Below, piece after piece: positions 7,091-14,111 of a stretch of 23,526 nt of DNA. The notes beneath the pieces are model-generated. The model was not told the DNA's origin and searched no databases. It worked only from the letters and a program-made list of their open reading frames with translations. The DNA is taken from positions 1-23,526 of the forward strand of contig JBKHEA010000021.1 of assembly GCA_046541015.1 (NCBI GenBank), read 5' to 3'. The position numbers and the translations under genes were made by a program. Origin of the DNA: Liberiplasma sp046541015. Its GTDB lineage: Bacteria; Bacillota_I; Bacilli_A; Izemoplasmatales; Izemoplasmataceae. Numbering within the stretch: position 1 is the stretch's first letter; each line of letters starts with the position of its first letter.

Positions 7091-7807
7091 GTGAAAACAG
7101 TCTTATTAACAGGTGCTAATGGTGGCATTGGCCATGTCATTGCTAAAGATTTTTTAGATCAAGGGTATCGAGTTTATATGCTTTACAACAGACATAGCGA
7201 TCGCATTAAGCCTTTAAGTGAACTGTATCCTTTTGCCTATATGATACAGTGTAATCTTCAGGATAAAGAGGCTCTAAAGTCGACGATTTTAAAAATTAAA
7301 GATGAAGCCAATACGATTGATGTTTTAATCAATAATGCTGGCATAAAAAAAGACGGGGCAATTGATGCTTTAAGCTATGAAGATTTTCATAATGTTATCG
7401 ATACCAATTTTTTAAGTGTTTGGCAATTAATTAAAGAAGTTGTGCCTTTGATGAAATTAAATCATTATGGACGAATTATTAACATTACTAGTGGTGTAGC
7501 TAAAGAAGGTAGAGCTAATCAAACAAACTATGCAGCAAGCAAAGCGGCTTTAGAAAATCTAACGCGCTCGCTTGCTAAAGAGTTAGGTCCTTTTGGCATA
7601 ACAGTAAATGCAGTCGCACCAGGGTTAATTGAAACCGATATGACTAAGGGGTATGGTCAAAACTTATTTGATTCCTATAAGGAAAATGTACCGATTAAAC
7701 GTTTAGTCACCCCAAAAGATATTAGTACAGCATGCCAATTTTTCGCGCAAGAAAGCGCTGGTGCAATTAGCGGACAAATCCTTGGGGTAAATGGCGGCTT
7801 AAGATAA
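7091..7807 (+). CDS. SDR-family oxidoreductase, FabG-like
   Basis: A 238-residue classical short-chain dehydrogenase/reductase resembling 3-oxoacyl-ACP reductase. It has the cofactor motif TGANGGIG (7-14), NNAG (81-84), and the catalytic set Asn106, Ser134, Tyr147 and Lys151 (YAASK), with the PG segment VAPGLIETDM near 176-184. The C-terminal ISGQILGVNGGLR is typical of FabG. The start is GTG at 7091 after GGAGG (7078-7082). It is flanked by terminators on both sides and so is transcribed alone. No fatty-acid synthesis genes are adjacent, so it could equally be a stand-alone reductase of another substrate; the exact substrate cannot be read from sequence. Confidence 0.9.
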   Translation: MKTVLLTGANGGIGHVIAKDFLDQGYRVYMLYNRHSDRIKPLSELYPFAYMIQCNLQDKEALKSTILKIKDEANTIDVLINNAGIKKDGAIDALSYEDFHNVIDTNFLSVWQLIKEVVPLMKLNHYGRIINITSGVAKEGRANQTNYAASKAALENLTRSLAKELGPFGITVNAVAPGLIETDMTKGYGQNLFDSYKENVPIKRLVTPKDISTACQFFAQESAGAISGQILGVNGGLR

Positions 7808-7828
7808 CCCACAGATGTGGGTTTTTTT
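7806..7828 (+). terminator. Rho-independent terminator after the SDR gene
   Basis: A compact GC-rich hairpin, CCCAC (7808-7812) with GTGGG (7817-7821) and a 4-nt loop, is followed by seven T residues. It starts directly at the SDR stop codon. Confidence 0.9.
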
Positions 7829-7859
7829 AATGCAGATTCATTAAATTTTAATCATAAAA

Positions 7860-7868
7860 TGATACAAT
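7860..7868 (+). promoter_or_regulatory. Possible extended -10 promoter for the methyltransferase-crt pair
   Basis: TG-A-TACAAT (7860-7868) lies 21 nt upstream of the ATG at 7890. The -35 region is AT-rich without a clear hexamer. It follows the SDR terminator, so a new transcript is expected to begin here. Confidence 0.45.
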
Positions 7869-7889
7869 AATTTTAAGAGGGTGATGTTT

Positions 7890-8477
7890 ATGAATTTAGA
7901 GGTGTTTTTTAAGTTAGAATGGTCTTATATACTTTTTTATCTAATCACTGTTTTATGGATATTAGAGTTTATCGTTTTTAGACCAAAGTTTAAAAATACA
8001 CTTAATCAAGAAACTAAGACGTTTAAACAAATCTTATTTACCATTATTTTTGTTATTTTTTTCACCAATTTATTAACACTTTTTGATCTTTACCGTTTTG
8101 AAGCATCTACCTTAACTATTAGCCATTATTTAGGGATTGGTTTATATAGTATAGGTATTTTATTACGTTATATTGCAAGCATCACTTTGGGTGAATATTT
8201 TACACGCGATGTGAGTGTTTCAAAGGATATGAACTTAAAAAGTAAAGGTGTCTATAAATATTTAAGACATCCACTATATTTAGGCTTGTTTTTATTAGTC
8301 ATTGCTGTGCCACTTTTTTTTGGTAACTATTTTATGATGCTTACGGCTATATTATTGATGGGAAAACTCATTAATCATCGCATGATTATTGAAGAAATGA
8401 TGCTTGAAAAAGCTTTAGGTGAATCGTATTTAACTTGGAAAAAAGCACGATATCGCTTTATTCCGTTTATCTATTAG
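7890..8477 (+). CDS. Isoprenylcysteine carboxyl methyltransferase (ICMT)-like membrane methyltransferase
   Basis: A 195-residue integral membrane protein of the ICMT/PEMT superfamily. Four or five hydrophobic segments are followed by the conserved C-terminal cofactor region: GVYKYLRHPLYLG, then the Arg-Met-Ile-Ile-Glu-Glu segment and GESYLTWKKARYRFIPFIY. These enzymes methylate carboxyl, amine or phospholipid groups of lipids using S-adenosylmethionine. GTG (7881) and ATG (7884) upstream are also in frame, but the ATG at 7890 has the best spacing to GAGGGTGA and is preferred. It lies 9 nt before a carotenoid-type desaturase or oxygenase gene and is probably co-translated with it, suggesting a lipid or carotenoid substrate. 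The substrate itself is inference. Confidence 0.85.
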   Translation: MNLEVFFKLEWSYILFYLITVLWILEFIVFRPKFKNTLNQETKTFKQILFTIIFVIFFTNLLTLFDLYRFEASTLTISHYLGIGLYSIGILLRYIASITLGEYFTRDVSVSKDMNLKSKGVYKYLRHPLYLGLFLLVIAVPLFFGNYFMMLTAILLMGKLINHRMIIEEMMLEKALGESYLTWKKARYRFIPFIY

Positions 8478-8486
8478 GAGGAGAAT

Positions 8487-9977
8487 ATGAAAAAAAACGT
8501 TGTGATTGTTGGTGGCGGACTTGGTGGCATGAGTGCCGCAATTGCGCTTGCAAAATATTCTAGTGAATATGATATTACTTTAATTGAAAAAAATGCTCAT
8601 TTAGGCGGTAAACTAAATGTGACTACACAAGAAGGTTTCACATTTGATTTAGGACCAAGCATTTTTACCATGCCTTTTATATTTGATAATTTATTTAAAA
8701 TTCATGGTAAAAAGCGTGAAGATTATCTTGACCTTGAAGCCGTTAGACCACACTGGCGCACATTTTTTCCTGATGGAAAAATACTTGATTTAGAAAAAAA
8801 TATTCAGGCTATGAAAGAAGCGCCTTCAAATCTAACGGATGCTGATATAAACGATTTAAAAAATTATTTAGCTTACGGTAAAATGGTCTATGATTTTACC
8901 GATCAAACCTTATTTAAAAACCAAAGTGAAAAACAACTTGATACGCTTAAATATTACCCACCCCTAAAGATTATTAAAGATAGTGATTATTTTAAAACTA
9001 TGGATGGTGGCGTAAACAGATTTATCAAAAATCCTTATTTAAAAGATGCCCTTAATTTTTTTATTAAATATGTTGGGTCTTCACCCTATGATGCGCCAGC
9101 TGTTATGAACTTACTGCCCTATATTCAGTGGGAATTTGATTTATGGTATGTTAAAGGTGGAATGTTTAATTTATCGGTTGGGTTAGAAAAACTTATGCGT
9201 GAACTTGGAATTAAGATTATTACCAATGTAAAAGTGAAAAGTGCTATTAAGCAAGATAAAACTATTACACGCTTGCATCTAGATAATGATGAATCAATTG
9301 ATGCTGATCTTGTGGTTTCTAATATGGAAGTCATTCCCTTTTATGAACAAATCACACAAGAAAAATCTCATCATATTGAAAAAATCAGAAAAAAATACAC
9401 CCCTTCTTGTAGCGGTTTTGCGCTTCATTTAGGACTTGATAAACAGTATGATCAACTAAGACATCACAACGTCTTTTTCTCAGAACATCCTAAAAAACAT
9501 TTTGATACGATTTTTCATCAAAACCGCTTACCAAGTGACCCAACCATTTATTTAGTTGCACCCCTTAAAACTGACCCTTCTCAAGGGCCAAAAAACCACG
9601 AAATCATAAAAATTTTACCGCACATTCCCCATATTCCTAAAGACCAACCATTCACACAAGAAGAATACGATGCCTTTAAAGAAACGATTCTTTTAAAGCT
9701 TGAGCGCATGGGCTTAAAAGATTTAAGAAAACATATTGTAACAGAAACCTTATGGACGCCTGAAACCATACAAGCTACCTATGAATCAACACAAGGTTCA
9801 ATTTATGGTGTTGTTGCAGATAAAAAGAAAAACATGGGCTTTAAAAACCCTAAACAAAGTATTTTTTATGATAATCTATATTTTGTTGGAGGCTCAACAA
9901 ATCCTGGTGGTGGGATGCCCATGGTTGTCCTAAGTGGGATGCAAGTTGTCGATCAAATAAGAAAAGAGACCAAATAA
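8487..9977 (+). CDS. Phytoene desaturase-family FAD enzyme (CrtI/CrtN/CrtP type)
   Basis: A 496-residue flavoprotein amine-oxidase-like enzyme of the carotenoid desaturase/oxygenase family. The N-terminal dinucleotide motif (VVIVGGGLGGMSAAIALAK, residues 5-23) is followed by ITLIEKNAHLGGKL and the family segment FDLGPSIFTMP. The C-terminal FAD motif is YFVGGSTNPGGGMPMVVLSG. That last motif looks to me more like the CrtP/CrtNb oxygenase branch than a phytoene desaturase, but the call is from memory and should be tested. Acholeplasmas are known to make carotenoids. A strong Shine-Dalgarno (AGGAGGAG) precedes the ATG. The neighbour is an ICMT-like methyltransferase. No phytoene or diapophytoene synthase is in the window, so the rest of the pathway is elsewhere. 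Confidence 0.88.
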   Translation: MKKNVVIVGGGLGGMSAAIALAKYSSEYDITLIEKNAHLGGKLNVTTQEGFTFDLGPSIFTMPFIFDNLFKIHGKKREDYLDLEAVRPHWRTFFPDGKILDLEKNIQAMKEAPSNLTDADINDLKNYLAYGKMVYDFTDQTLFKNQSEKQLDTLKYYPPLKIIKDSDYFKTMDGGVNRFIKNPYLKDALNFFIKYVGSSPYDAPAVMNLLPYIQWEFDLWYVKGGMFNLSVGLEKLMRELGIKIITNVKVKSAIKQDKTITRLHLDNDESIDADLVVSNMEVIPFYEQITQEKSHHIEKIRKKYTPSCSGFALHLGLDKQYDQLRHHNVFFSEHPKKHFDTIFHQNRLPSDPTIYLVAPLKTDPSQGPKNHEIIKILPHIPHIPKDQPFTQEEYDAFKETILLKLERMGLKDLRKHIVTETLWTPETIQATYESTQGSIYGVVADKKKNMGFKNPKQSIFYDNLYFVGGSTNPGGGMPMVVLSGMQVVDQIRKETK

Positions 9978-9993
9978 TTTTATTTGGTCTCTT
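9964..9993. terminator. Bidirectional terminator made of the 3' coding ends of two convergent genes
   Basis: A perfect 14-bp inverted repeat (9964-9977 and 9980-9993) has a 2-nt centre. It contains the last codons and the TAA of the crt-type gene on the plus strand and of the LRR-protein gene on the minus strand. Both proteins consequently end in Glu-Thr-Lys. T-rich sequence follows on each strand. Confidence 0.8.
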
Positions 9994-12352
9994 CTTTAAT
10001 ACCATAGTAAATGGGATTATAATCGGGATTAAAAGCACTATCCCAAGTAGTAAAAGGTTCTGTCAAATCCGTATATAGTGTTAAAGTTGGGGTATTAAAA
10101 AACGCAAAGAATTCAATCGTATGCACACTGTTTGGAATGAAAAGTTCTTTTATTGCAAGATTACTAGAAAATGCATAAGCACCAATCAAATTTAGATGAT
10201 TTAGTGGTTTTAAATCAACTATTTGTAAATAAGGATTATTAGATAGTGCAAAGGCTTCAATTGTCAAAAGGTTACTATTTTCTTCAAACAAAATCGTTTC
10301 TAGATGTGTTGCTGATAAGGCAAACGTTTCAATGGTTTGAATCGATTTTGGAATGGTGATAGCCTTTAATGTTTGATTTTGATAAAAGGCATGGTGCGGG
10401 ATAACTAAAACGTTACTATCTATACTAAATGTGAGGTCTTCAAGCTTTGAATAGGCAAAAACATAAGGATTAAGTGTTGTTAGGGTAGGGGGTAACAGTA
10501 GTTTTTTTAATGCATGGTCATGAAGTAATAAAGACCCAAGATGACTTACTTCATATCCATCAATAGATGAAGGGATACTTAACTCATGAATCGTTTTATC
10601 GACTTCGTAGATAAGTAACGTCTCATCACTTAAAATCACAGCGCTTAGTGCTTCATTTTCGATGATTCCTAATGTATTTTCATATATTTTTAAAGCGTTT
10701 ATCTCATCAAAAACACTTGCTTGATAATCCCTTATAGACCCTTTTAAAAGCACTTGTACGTAAGGTGAATTTGACAAGAATTGTTCACTTAAATAAGTGT
10801 TTTTGGGAATGTAAAAGGTTTTTAAGGTTTGGTTATGGCTAAATGCATAACTAAAAAGGTGAAGTTGTTCGCTTAAAAAGACATGGGATAAAGCTGGATT
10901 AAAGCTAAACGCAAAGGCTTCAATGAATAACGTTTGATTTCGCGCATCAAAAGTAACTTCACTTAAGTTTGTCATCGATGAAAAAGCATTTGATTCAATC
11001 ACTAATACATTTTCAGGGATGTTTACCGATTGAATATTGCTTCCTTTAAAGGCATCATTTTGTATGTATTCAATGTGGGTTGGAATCAGGTAATCAGTTA
11101 ACTGTTTAGCTTGATAAAATGTGTATTCTGGAATCGTGTTTAAACTTAACGGAAAGCTAACTCTTTTAATAAGACTTTCAGCAAAGACGTGAGTGCCTAA
11201 AAATTCTAACTTAGTATCTTCATGAAATAATACGGTTTCTACACTAGATTGACTAAAGACACTATGCCCTAAATATTTTAATGATTTTGGTAAAACAATT
11301 GATTTGATAATACTTCCTTTAAAGGCTTCATCTTTAATGGTGGATAAGGTACTACTTTCATTAAACTCAATGACTTTTAATGTGGGGTGATTTTTAAAAG
11401 CACGTGCTTCAATAGTTGTAAGCGTATTGGTGGTAATTAACTGTTCTAAGTTGATGGTATCTTTAAAGGCATGGGTTGTTATAGTGGTTACAGTAGGATC
11501 TAAAATCATTGTTTTTTCATGCGTATTTTTAACATACACTAAGTGCTGATTGATAATGAGTTGATTTGGTGATTCGTTTATATAAATGGTATCTGTAAAT
11601 AAATCTTTACCAAACTTTGTTAATGCACTTTCATCGACAAAAGTGATTGATTCAAGTGAAGTTGCTTGATAAAACGCTTCATCTTCTATGGTATGAACAT
11701 ACTTAGGAATGGTGATTTTTTTGATGGTTGGATGGTTTTTAAATGCACCTTTATTAATCATAGTAACGGGGTAACCATTAATGCTTTCAGGAATTTTATA
11801 TGCCGTTTCTAAGCCGTTATATTTATTGATGATGACCTCATCATCAACAACAGCATAGTCTAATACAATATCGATATCAATCCATTTAGCATAAAGGGTT
11901 AAATTGTTTGCAGGTAAGGTAATTTGATCATCGACTTTATTTGTAAAATCTTCATCATAATACCATCCTTCAAAAAGATACCCTTCTTTTTCAGGTTGGA
12001 CTTGATTTAGATTAAACGTTTCTTGATAATTAAATAAGACTGTATTTAACCTTACACCACCTGTTGTATCAAATAATAAGGTATAATCGACCACTTCATA
12101 ACGTGGGTTAAGGGTTAAATCCTTATGTACATTAAAATAGTCTTGATCCCACCCCACAAAAATATACCCTTCTTTCTCAGGGACAATTGGTGGGGTCGCA
12201 TCAAGACCATCTTCGATTATTTGCGTTGATAAAACTGTCTTATCATAACTAAGAAAGACCACTTCATGGGTGGAATCGTTTAGGAAGTTATTATACATAA
12301 CATAACTAAAAAGTAACATGACAAAAATAATCGCTAAGATTTTTTTATTCAT
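9980..12352 (-). CDS. BspA-like leucine-rich repeat surface protein with InlB/Flg_new repeats
   Basis: A 790-residue exported protein. Residues 5-22 are a hydrophobic segment without a lipobox Cys, so it is either a signal peptide or an uncleaved N-terminal anchor. Residues about 31-158 form two Listeria-Bacteroides (Flg_new/InlB B-type) repeats, marked by EGYIFVGW and EGYLFEGWYYD...LYAKW. From about 195 to 785 there are many LRR_5 (BspA/Treponema pallidum type) units of the form (I)xxxAFxxxxxLxxIxIP. Non-LRR leader strands near 165-195 and 570-600, each followed by I(N/D)GYxV, suggest two fused LRR modules. The C-terminus (TTWDSAFNPDYNPIYYG) is a usual cap. The ATG follows AAGGGAGAT. Such proteins usually bind host or environmental ligands. 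There is no sortase signal. Confidence 0.9.
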   Translation of the reverse strand: MNKKILAIIFVMLLFSYVMYNNFLNDSTHEVVFLSYDKTVLSTQIIEDGLDATPPIVPEKEGYIFVGWDQDYFNVHKDLTLNPRYEVVDYTLLFDTTGGVRLNTVLFNYQETFNLNQVQPEKEGYLFEGWYYDEDFTNKVDDQITLPANNLTLYAKWIDIDIVLDYAVVDDEVIINKYNGLETAYKIPESINGYPVTMINKGAFKNHPTIKKITIPKYVHTIEDEAFYQATSLESITFVDESALTKFGKDLFTDTIYINESPNQLIINQHLVYVKNTHEKTMILDPTVTTITTHAFKDTINLEQLITTNTLTTIEARAFKNHPTLKVIEFNESSTLSTIKDEAFKGSIIKSIVLPKSLKYLGHSVFSQSSVETVLFHEDTKLEFLGTHVFAESLIKRVSFPLSLNTIPEYTFYQAKQLTDYLIPTHIEYIQNDAFKGSNIQSVNIPENVLVIESNAFSSMTNLSEVTFDARNQTLFIEAFAFSFNPALSHVFLSEQLHLFSYAFSHNQTLKTFYIPKNTYLSEQFLSNSPYVQVLLKGSIRDYQASVFDEINALKIYENTLGIIENEALSAVILSDETLLIYEVDKTIHELSIPSSIDGYEVSHLGSLLLHDHALKKLLLPPTLTTLNPYVFAYSKLEDLTFSIDSNVLVIPHHAFYQNQTLKAITIPKSIQTIETFALSATHLETILFEENSNLLTIEAFALSNNPYLQIVDLKPLNHLNLIGAYAFSSNLAIKELFIPNSVHTIEFFAFFNTPTLTLYTDLTEPFTTWDSAFNPDYNPIYYGIKEETK

Positions 12353-12418
12353 ATTAATCTCCCTTTTCTTTCGAGTATAGAGTACCTTAAAGTGTGGGAT
12401 ATTTCAATAAAAAAAATA

Positions 12419-12444
12419 AAAAAGGAAAGCGCACTTTCCTTTTT
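12419..12444 (-). terminator. Terminator of the DJ-1/LOR/small membrane protein operon
   Basis: An 11-bp inverted repeat (12419-12429 with 12434-12444) has a CGCA loop and is followed on the minus strand by a long T-rich run (plus-strand A-run 12409-12420). The stem overlaps the stop codon of the 77-residue gene. Confidence 0.88.
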
Positions 12445-12676
12445 AAAATACTAATATAATAAATATTCCTACACAAATAGCAACCACAAAAAAGCTGATT
12501 AGCCATTCTTTTTTATAACGGTATAGATTATTTTCTATAAAACCGTCCTTTTCGCTGATAAAATCTTTATCAACGGGTTTTAGTTTCGTATATTTTACGC
12601 CTTGATATTTTTGTTTGTAGATCATTTGTTCGTCTCTTGCGCGCGTAACATAATTAATGCCGCCTGGAAAAGACAT
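12443..12676 (-). CDS. Small tail-anchored membrane protein, 77 aa
   Basis: A 77-residue protein with a basic, polar N-terminal part and one C-terminal hydrophobic segment (about 58-77, WLISFFVVAICVGIFIILVF), consistent with a tail anchor and a cytoplasmic N-terminus. It is the last gene of a four-gene operon and follows the 73-residue membrane protein by 15 nt. A good Shine-Dalgarno (AAGGAG) precedes the ATG. Its N-terminal TRARDEQMIYKQKY loosely resembles ERARLEAHMNTERY of the gene before it, so the two may be diverged paralogues. No known family was recognised and no function is assigned. Confidence 0.8.
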   Translation of the reverse strand: MSFPGGINYVTRARDEQMIYKQKYQGVKYTKLKPVDKDFISEKDGFIENNLYRYKKEWLISFFVVAICVGIFIILVF

Positions 12677-12691
12677 ACAATCACTCCTTAA

Positions 12692-12913
12692 CTAAAATAA
12701 CCAAGTAATAAACAAGATGAAAAGTCCTAGTGAAATAATGATGGCTAAAAGGCGAGATACAATGTATTTTATAGATTTCATTGGACCTTTAATTTGATCT
12801 AATTGATCTTTACTTTTTGATTGATTTTGTTTTAGTTGATTTGCAGCGTAACGCTCCGTATTCATGTGCGCTTCTAAACGCGCACGTTCCATTGAACCGT
12901 TACCGTGATTCAT
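12692..12913 (-). CDS. Small tail-anchored membrane protein, 73 aa
   Basis: A 73-residue protein with a charged, Gln/Lys-rich helical N-terminal half (about 7-45, possibly coiled coil) and a C-terminal membrane segment (about 50-73). Its ATG overlaps the TAA stop of the LURP-one-related gene by one base, which implies translational coupling. It shares a RARxE...Y motif and the tail-anchor layout with the next gene. I do not recognise the family. Its tight coupling suggests that it works at the membrane with the LURP-one-related protein, but that is inference. Confidence 0.8.
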   Translation of the reverse strand: MNHGNGSMERARLEAHMNTERYAANQLKQNQSKSKDQLDQIKGPMKSIKYIVSRLLAIIISLGLFILFITWLF

Positions 12914-13422
12914 TATCGGTTATTACTTCTTTTACTTTCGTTATGTAACATGTGATCAATCATAATTGAAACCGCAATCATTAATGGAACATCAACTAAA
13001 GTTTCATCAATCGTAATTTCATAAGCATCGCCAAGTGAAAAGAGTTTCTTTTGCACGGTCATGATAATTTCATCATTTTGTTTGGCTGTAAAAGTATGGG
13101 CAAATAAATTCCCTTCAATCGTAATAAGGCCAATGCCATCAACATCAATTTCAACTGAATGTTTTAAAAATTTCATTTCTTTTTTAAGGGTTCCTATAAT
13201 AATGCCATTAGTATTCATAAGATAGTAAGTCGGTAAAAAGGTGAATACTTTTTTACTTAAAGTAAATAAATGTTCATTAGTGGTTGAATCAATGATTTTA
13301 ATCGGTTGTCTAAATGAAAACATCTTGCCTTCACAGTGATAGACTAATTGTTCATTTTCGTCATAGACCTTATAACGATCTTTAAATGAAAACACCTTTT
13401 GCTTCAAATAGAAATTTTTCAT
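12913..13422 (-). CDS. LURP-one-related (LOR/YxjI-like) family protein
   Basis: A 169-residue protein built of repeated beta strands with the LOR/tubby-C-like pattern: FYLKQKVFSFKDRYKVYDENEQLVYHCEGKMFS at the N-terminus (read as FYLKQKVFSFKDRYKVYDEN and so on), then KIIDSTTNEHLFTLSKK and further strand pairs. The frame is open 12 codons upstream, but ATG 13422 follows AAAGGAGAAGTC at ideal spacing and matches the family start. It is second in an operon with a DJ-1/PfpI gene (16-nt gap) and is coupled to a small membrane protein. LOR proteins are thought to bind phospholipid or membranes; the precise role is unknown. Confidence 0.82.
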   Translation of the reverse strand: MKNFYLKQKVFSFKDRYKVYDENEQLVYHCEGKMFSFRQPIKIIDSTTNEHLFTLSKKVFTFLPTYYLMNTNGIIIGTLKKEMKFLKHSVEIDVDGIGLITIEGNLFAHTFTAKQNDEIIMTVQKKLFSLGDAYEITIDETLVDVPLMIAVSIMIDHMLHNESKRSNNR

Positions 13423-13438
13423 GACTTCTCCTTTTAAT

Positions 13439-13984
13439 TTAATATAATATCTGATCAAGTACGGCTTTAGCTTTTTCTTTTCCTAAAGTATACTTGATGA
13501 TTTCATACGCAAATTCATAAACAGCACCAGCGCCACGCGCTGTGATGATGCCTTCATGGGTTAAAGCTTTAAGTTCAGGATGATATATCCCTTTAGGCAT
13601 GTCAACTTCACTGCCTTTATAGGCAGTAAATGGGACTTTATCTAAAAGATTAGCACGTCCTAAAAATCTAGGTCCAGCACAGATGGCCGCAATCATTTTA
13701 TGATGTGTGTAAAAGGTTTTAACCAAATCAATCATAGGCTTATTTTTATCGATGGTTAAGGCAACGTATTTTCCCCCTGGGATGATTAAAAAATCATAAT
13801 CTAGCGGGTTAATATCGCGCATTAAGTAATCGGCTTGTACTTTGGTTTTATAAGCGCCTTCAACCATTAAATCATCTTCAAACGTTGCCGCATGAATCGT
13901 TAAACCACTTCGCACAAGTAATGCTTTTGTCCCTAAAGCTTCAAGGTCTTCCATGTCGTTAGAATAAATCATTAAACCCTTCAT
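13439..13984 (-). CDS. DJ-1/PfpI family protein
   Basis: A 181-residue protein of the DJ-1/ThiJ/PfpI superfamily. The nucleophile elbow AAICAGPRFLG places the reactive Cys at residue 102, and Glu15 (in EDLEALG) matches the acidic partner that activates this Cys in DJ-1. FLIIPGGKY (65-73) is the expected GG loop. Members include glyoxalase III-type and deglycase-like enzymes, redox sensors and proteases, and sequence alone does not choose among them. It is the first gene of a four-gene operon and has its own extended -10 promoter at 14007-14035. The ATG follows a GGGTGTGATT ribosome site. Confidence 0.9.
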   Translation of the reverse strand: MKGLMIYSNDMEDLEALGTKALLVRSGLTIHAATFEDDLMVEGAYKTKVQADYLMRDINPLDYDFLIIPGGKYVALTIDKNKPMIDLVKTFYTHHKMIAAICAGPRFLGRANLLDKVPFTAYKGSEVDMPKGIYHPELKALTHEGIITARGAGAVYEFAYEIIKYTLGKEKAKAVLDQILY

Positions 13985-14006
13985 TGAATCACACCCTTTT
14001 TTATTT

Positions 14007-14035
14007 ATTATATCACGATTTATTAGATTTGTTTA
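14007..14035 (-). promoter_or_regulatory. Promoter of the DJ-1 operon
   Basis: On the minus strand TAAACA (14030-14035) and a perfect TATAAT (14007-14012) are separated by 17 bp, with TG one base before the -10 (extended -10). Confidence 0.7.
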
Positions 14036-14066
14036 ATGCTTTACTTGTTTAAAGATAACGCTTTAT

Positions 14067-14095
14067 TTGTTTAAATAGCCATTCTTTGGTATAAT
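14067..14095 (+). promoter_or_regulatory. Promoter of the membrane/Rho_N-domain gene
   Basis: TTGTTT (14067-14072) and a perfect TATAAT (14090-14095) are separated by 17 bp, with an extended TG at 14087-14088. The predicted transcript starts around 14102, so the leader before the ATG at 14112 is about 10 nt and consists mostly of the GGGTGAT ribosome site. Confidence 0.75.
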
Positions 14096-14111
14096 AAGCT
14101 TGGGTGATAAT

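Noticed and set aside
9125..10038. Minus-strand open frames opposite the carotenoid enzyme
   Set aside because: Antisense to a clear gene, no ribosome site and no recognisable motif; one spans the palindromic terminator at 9964-9993.
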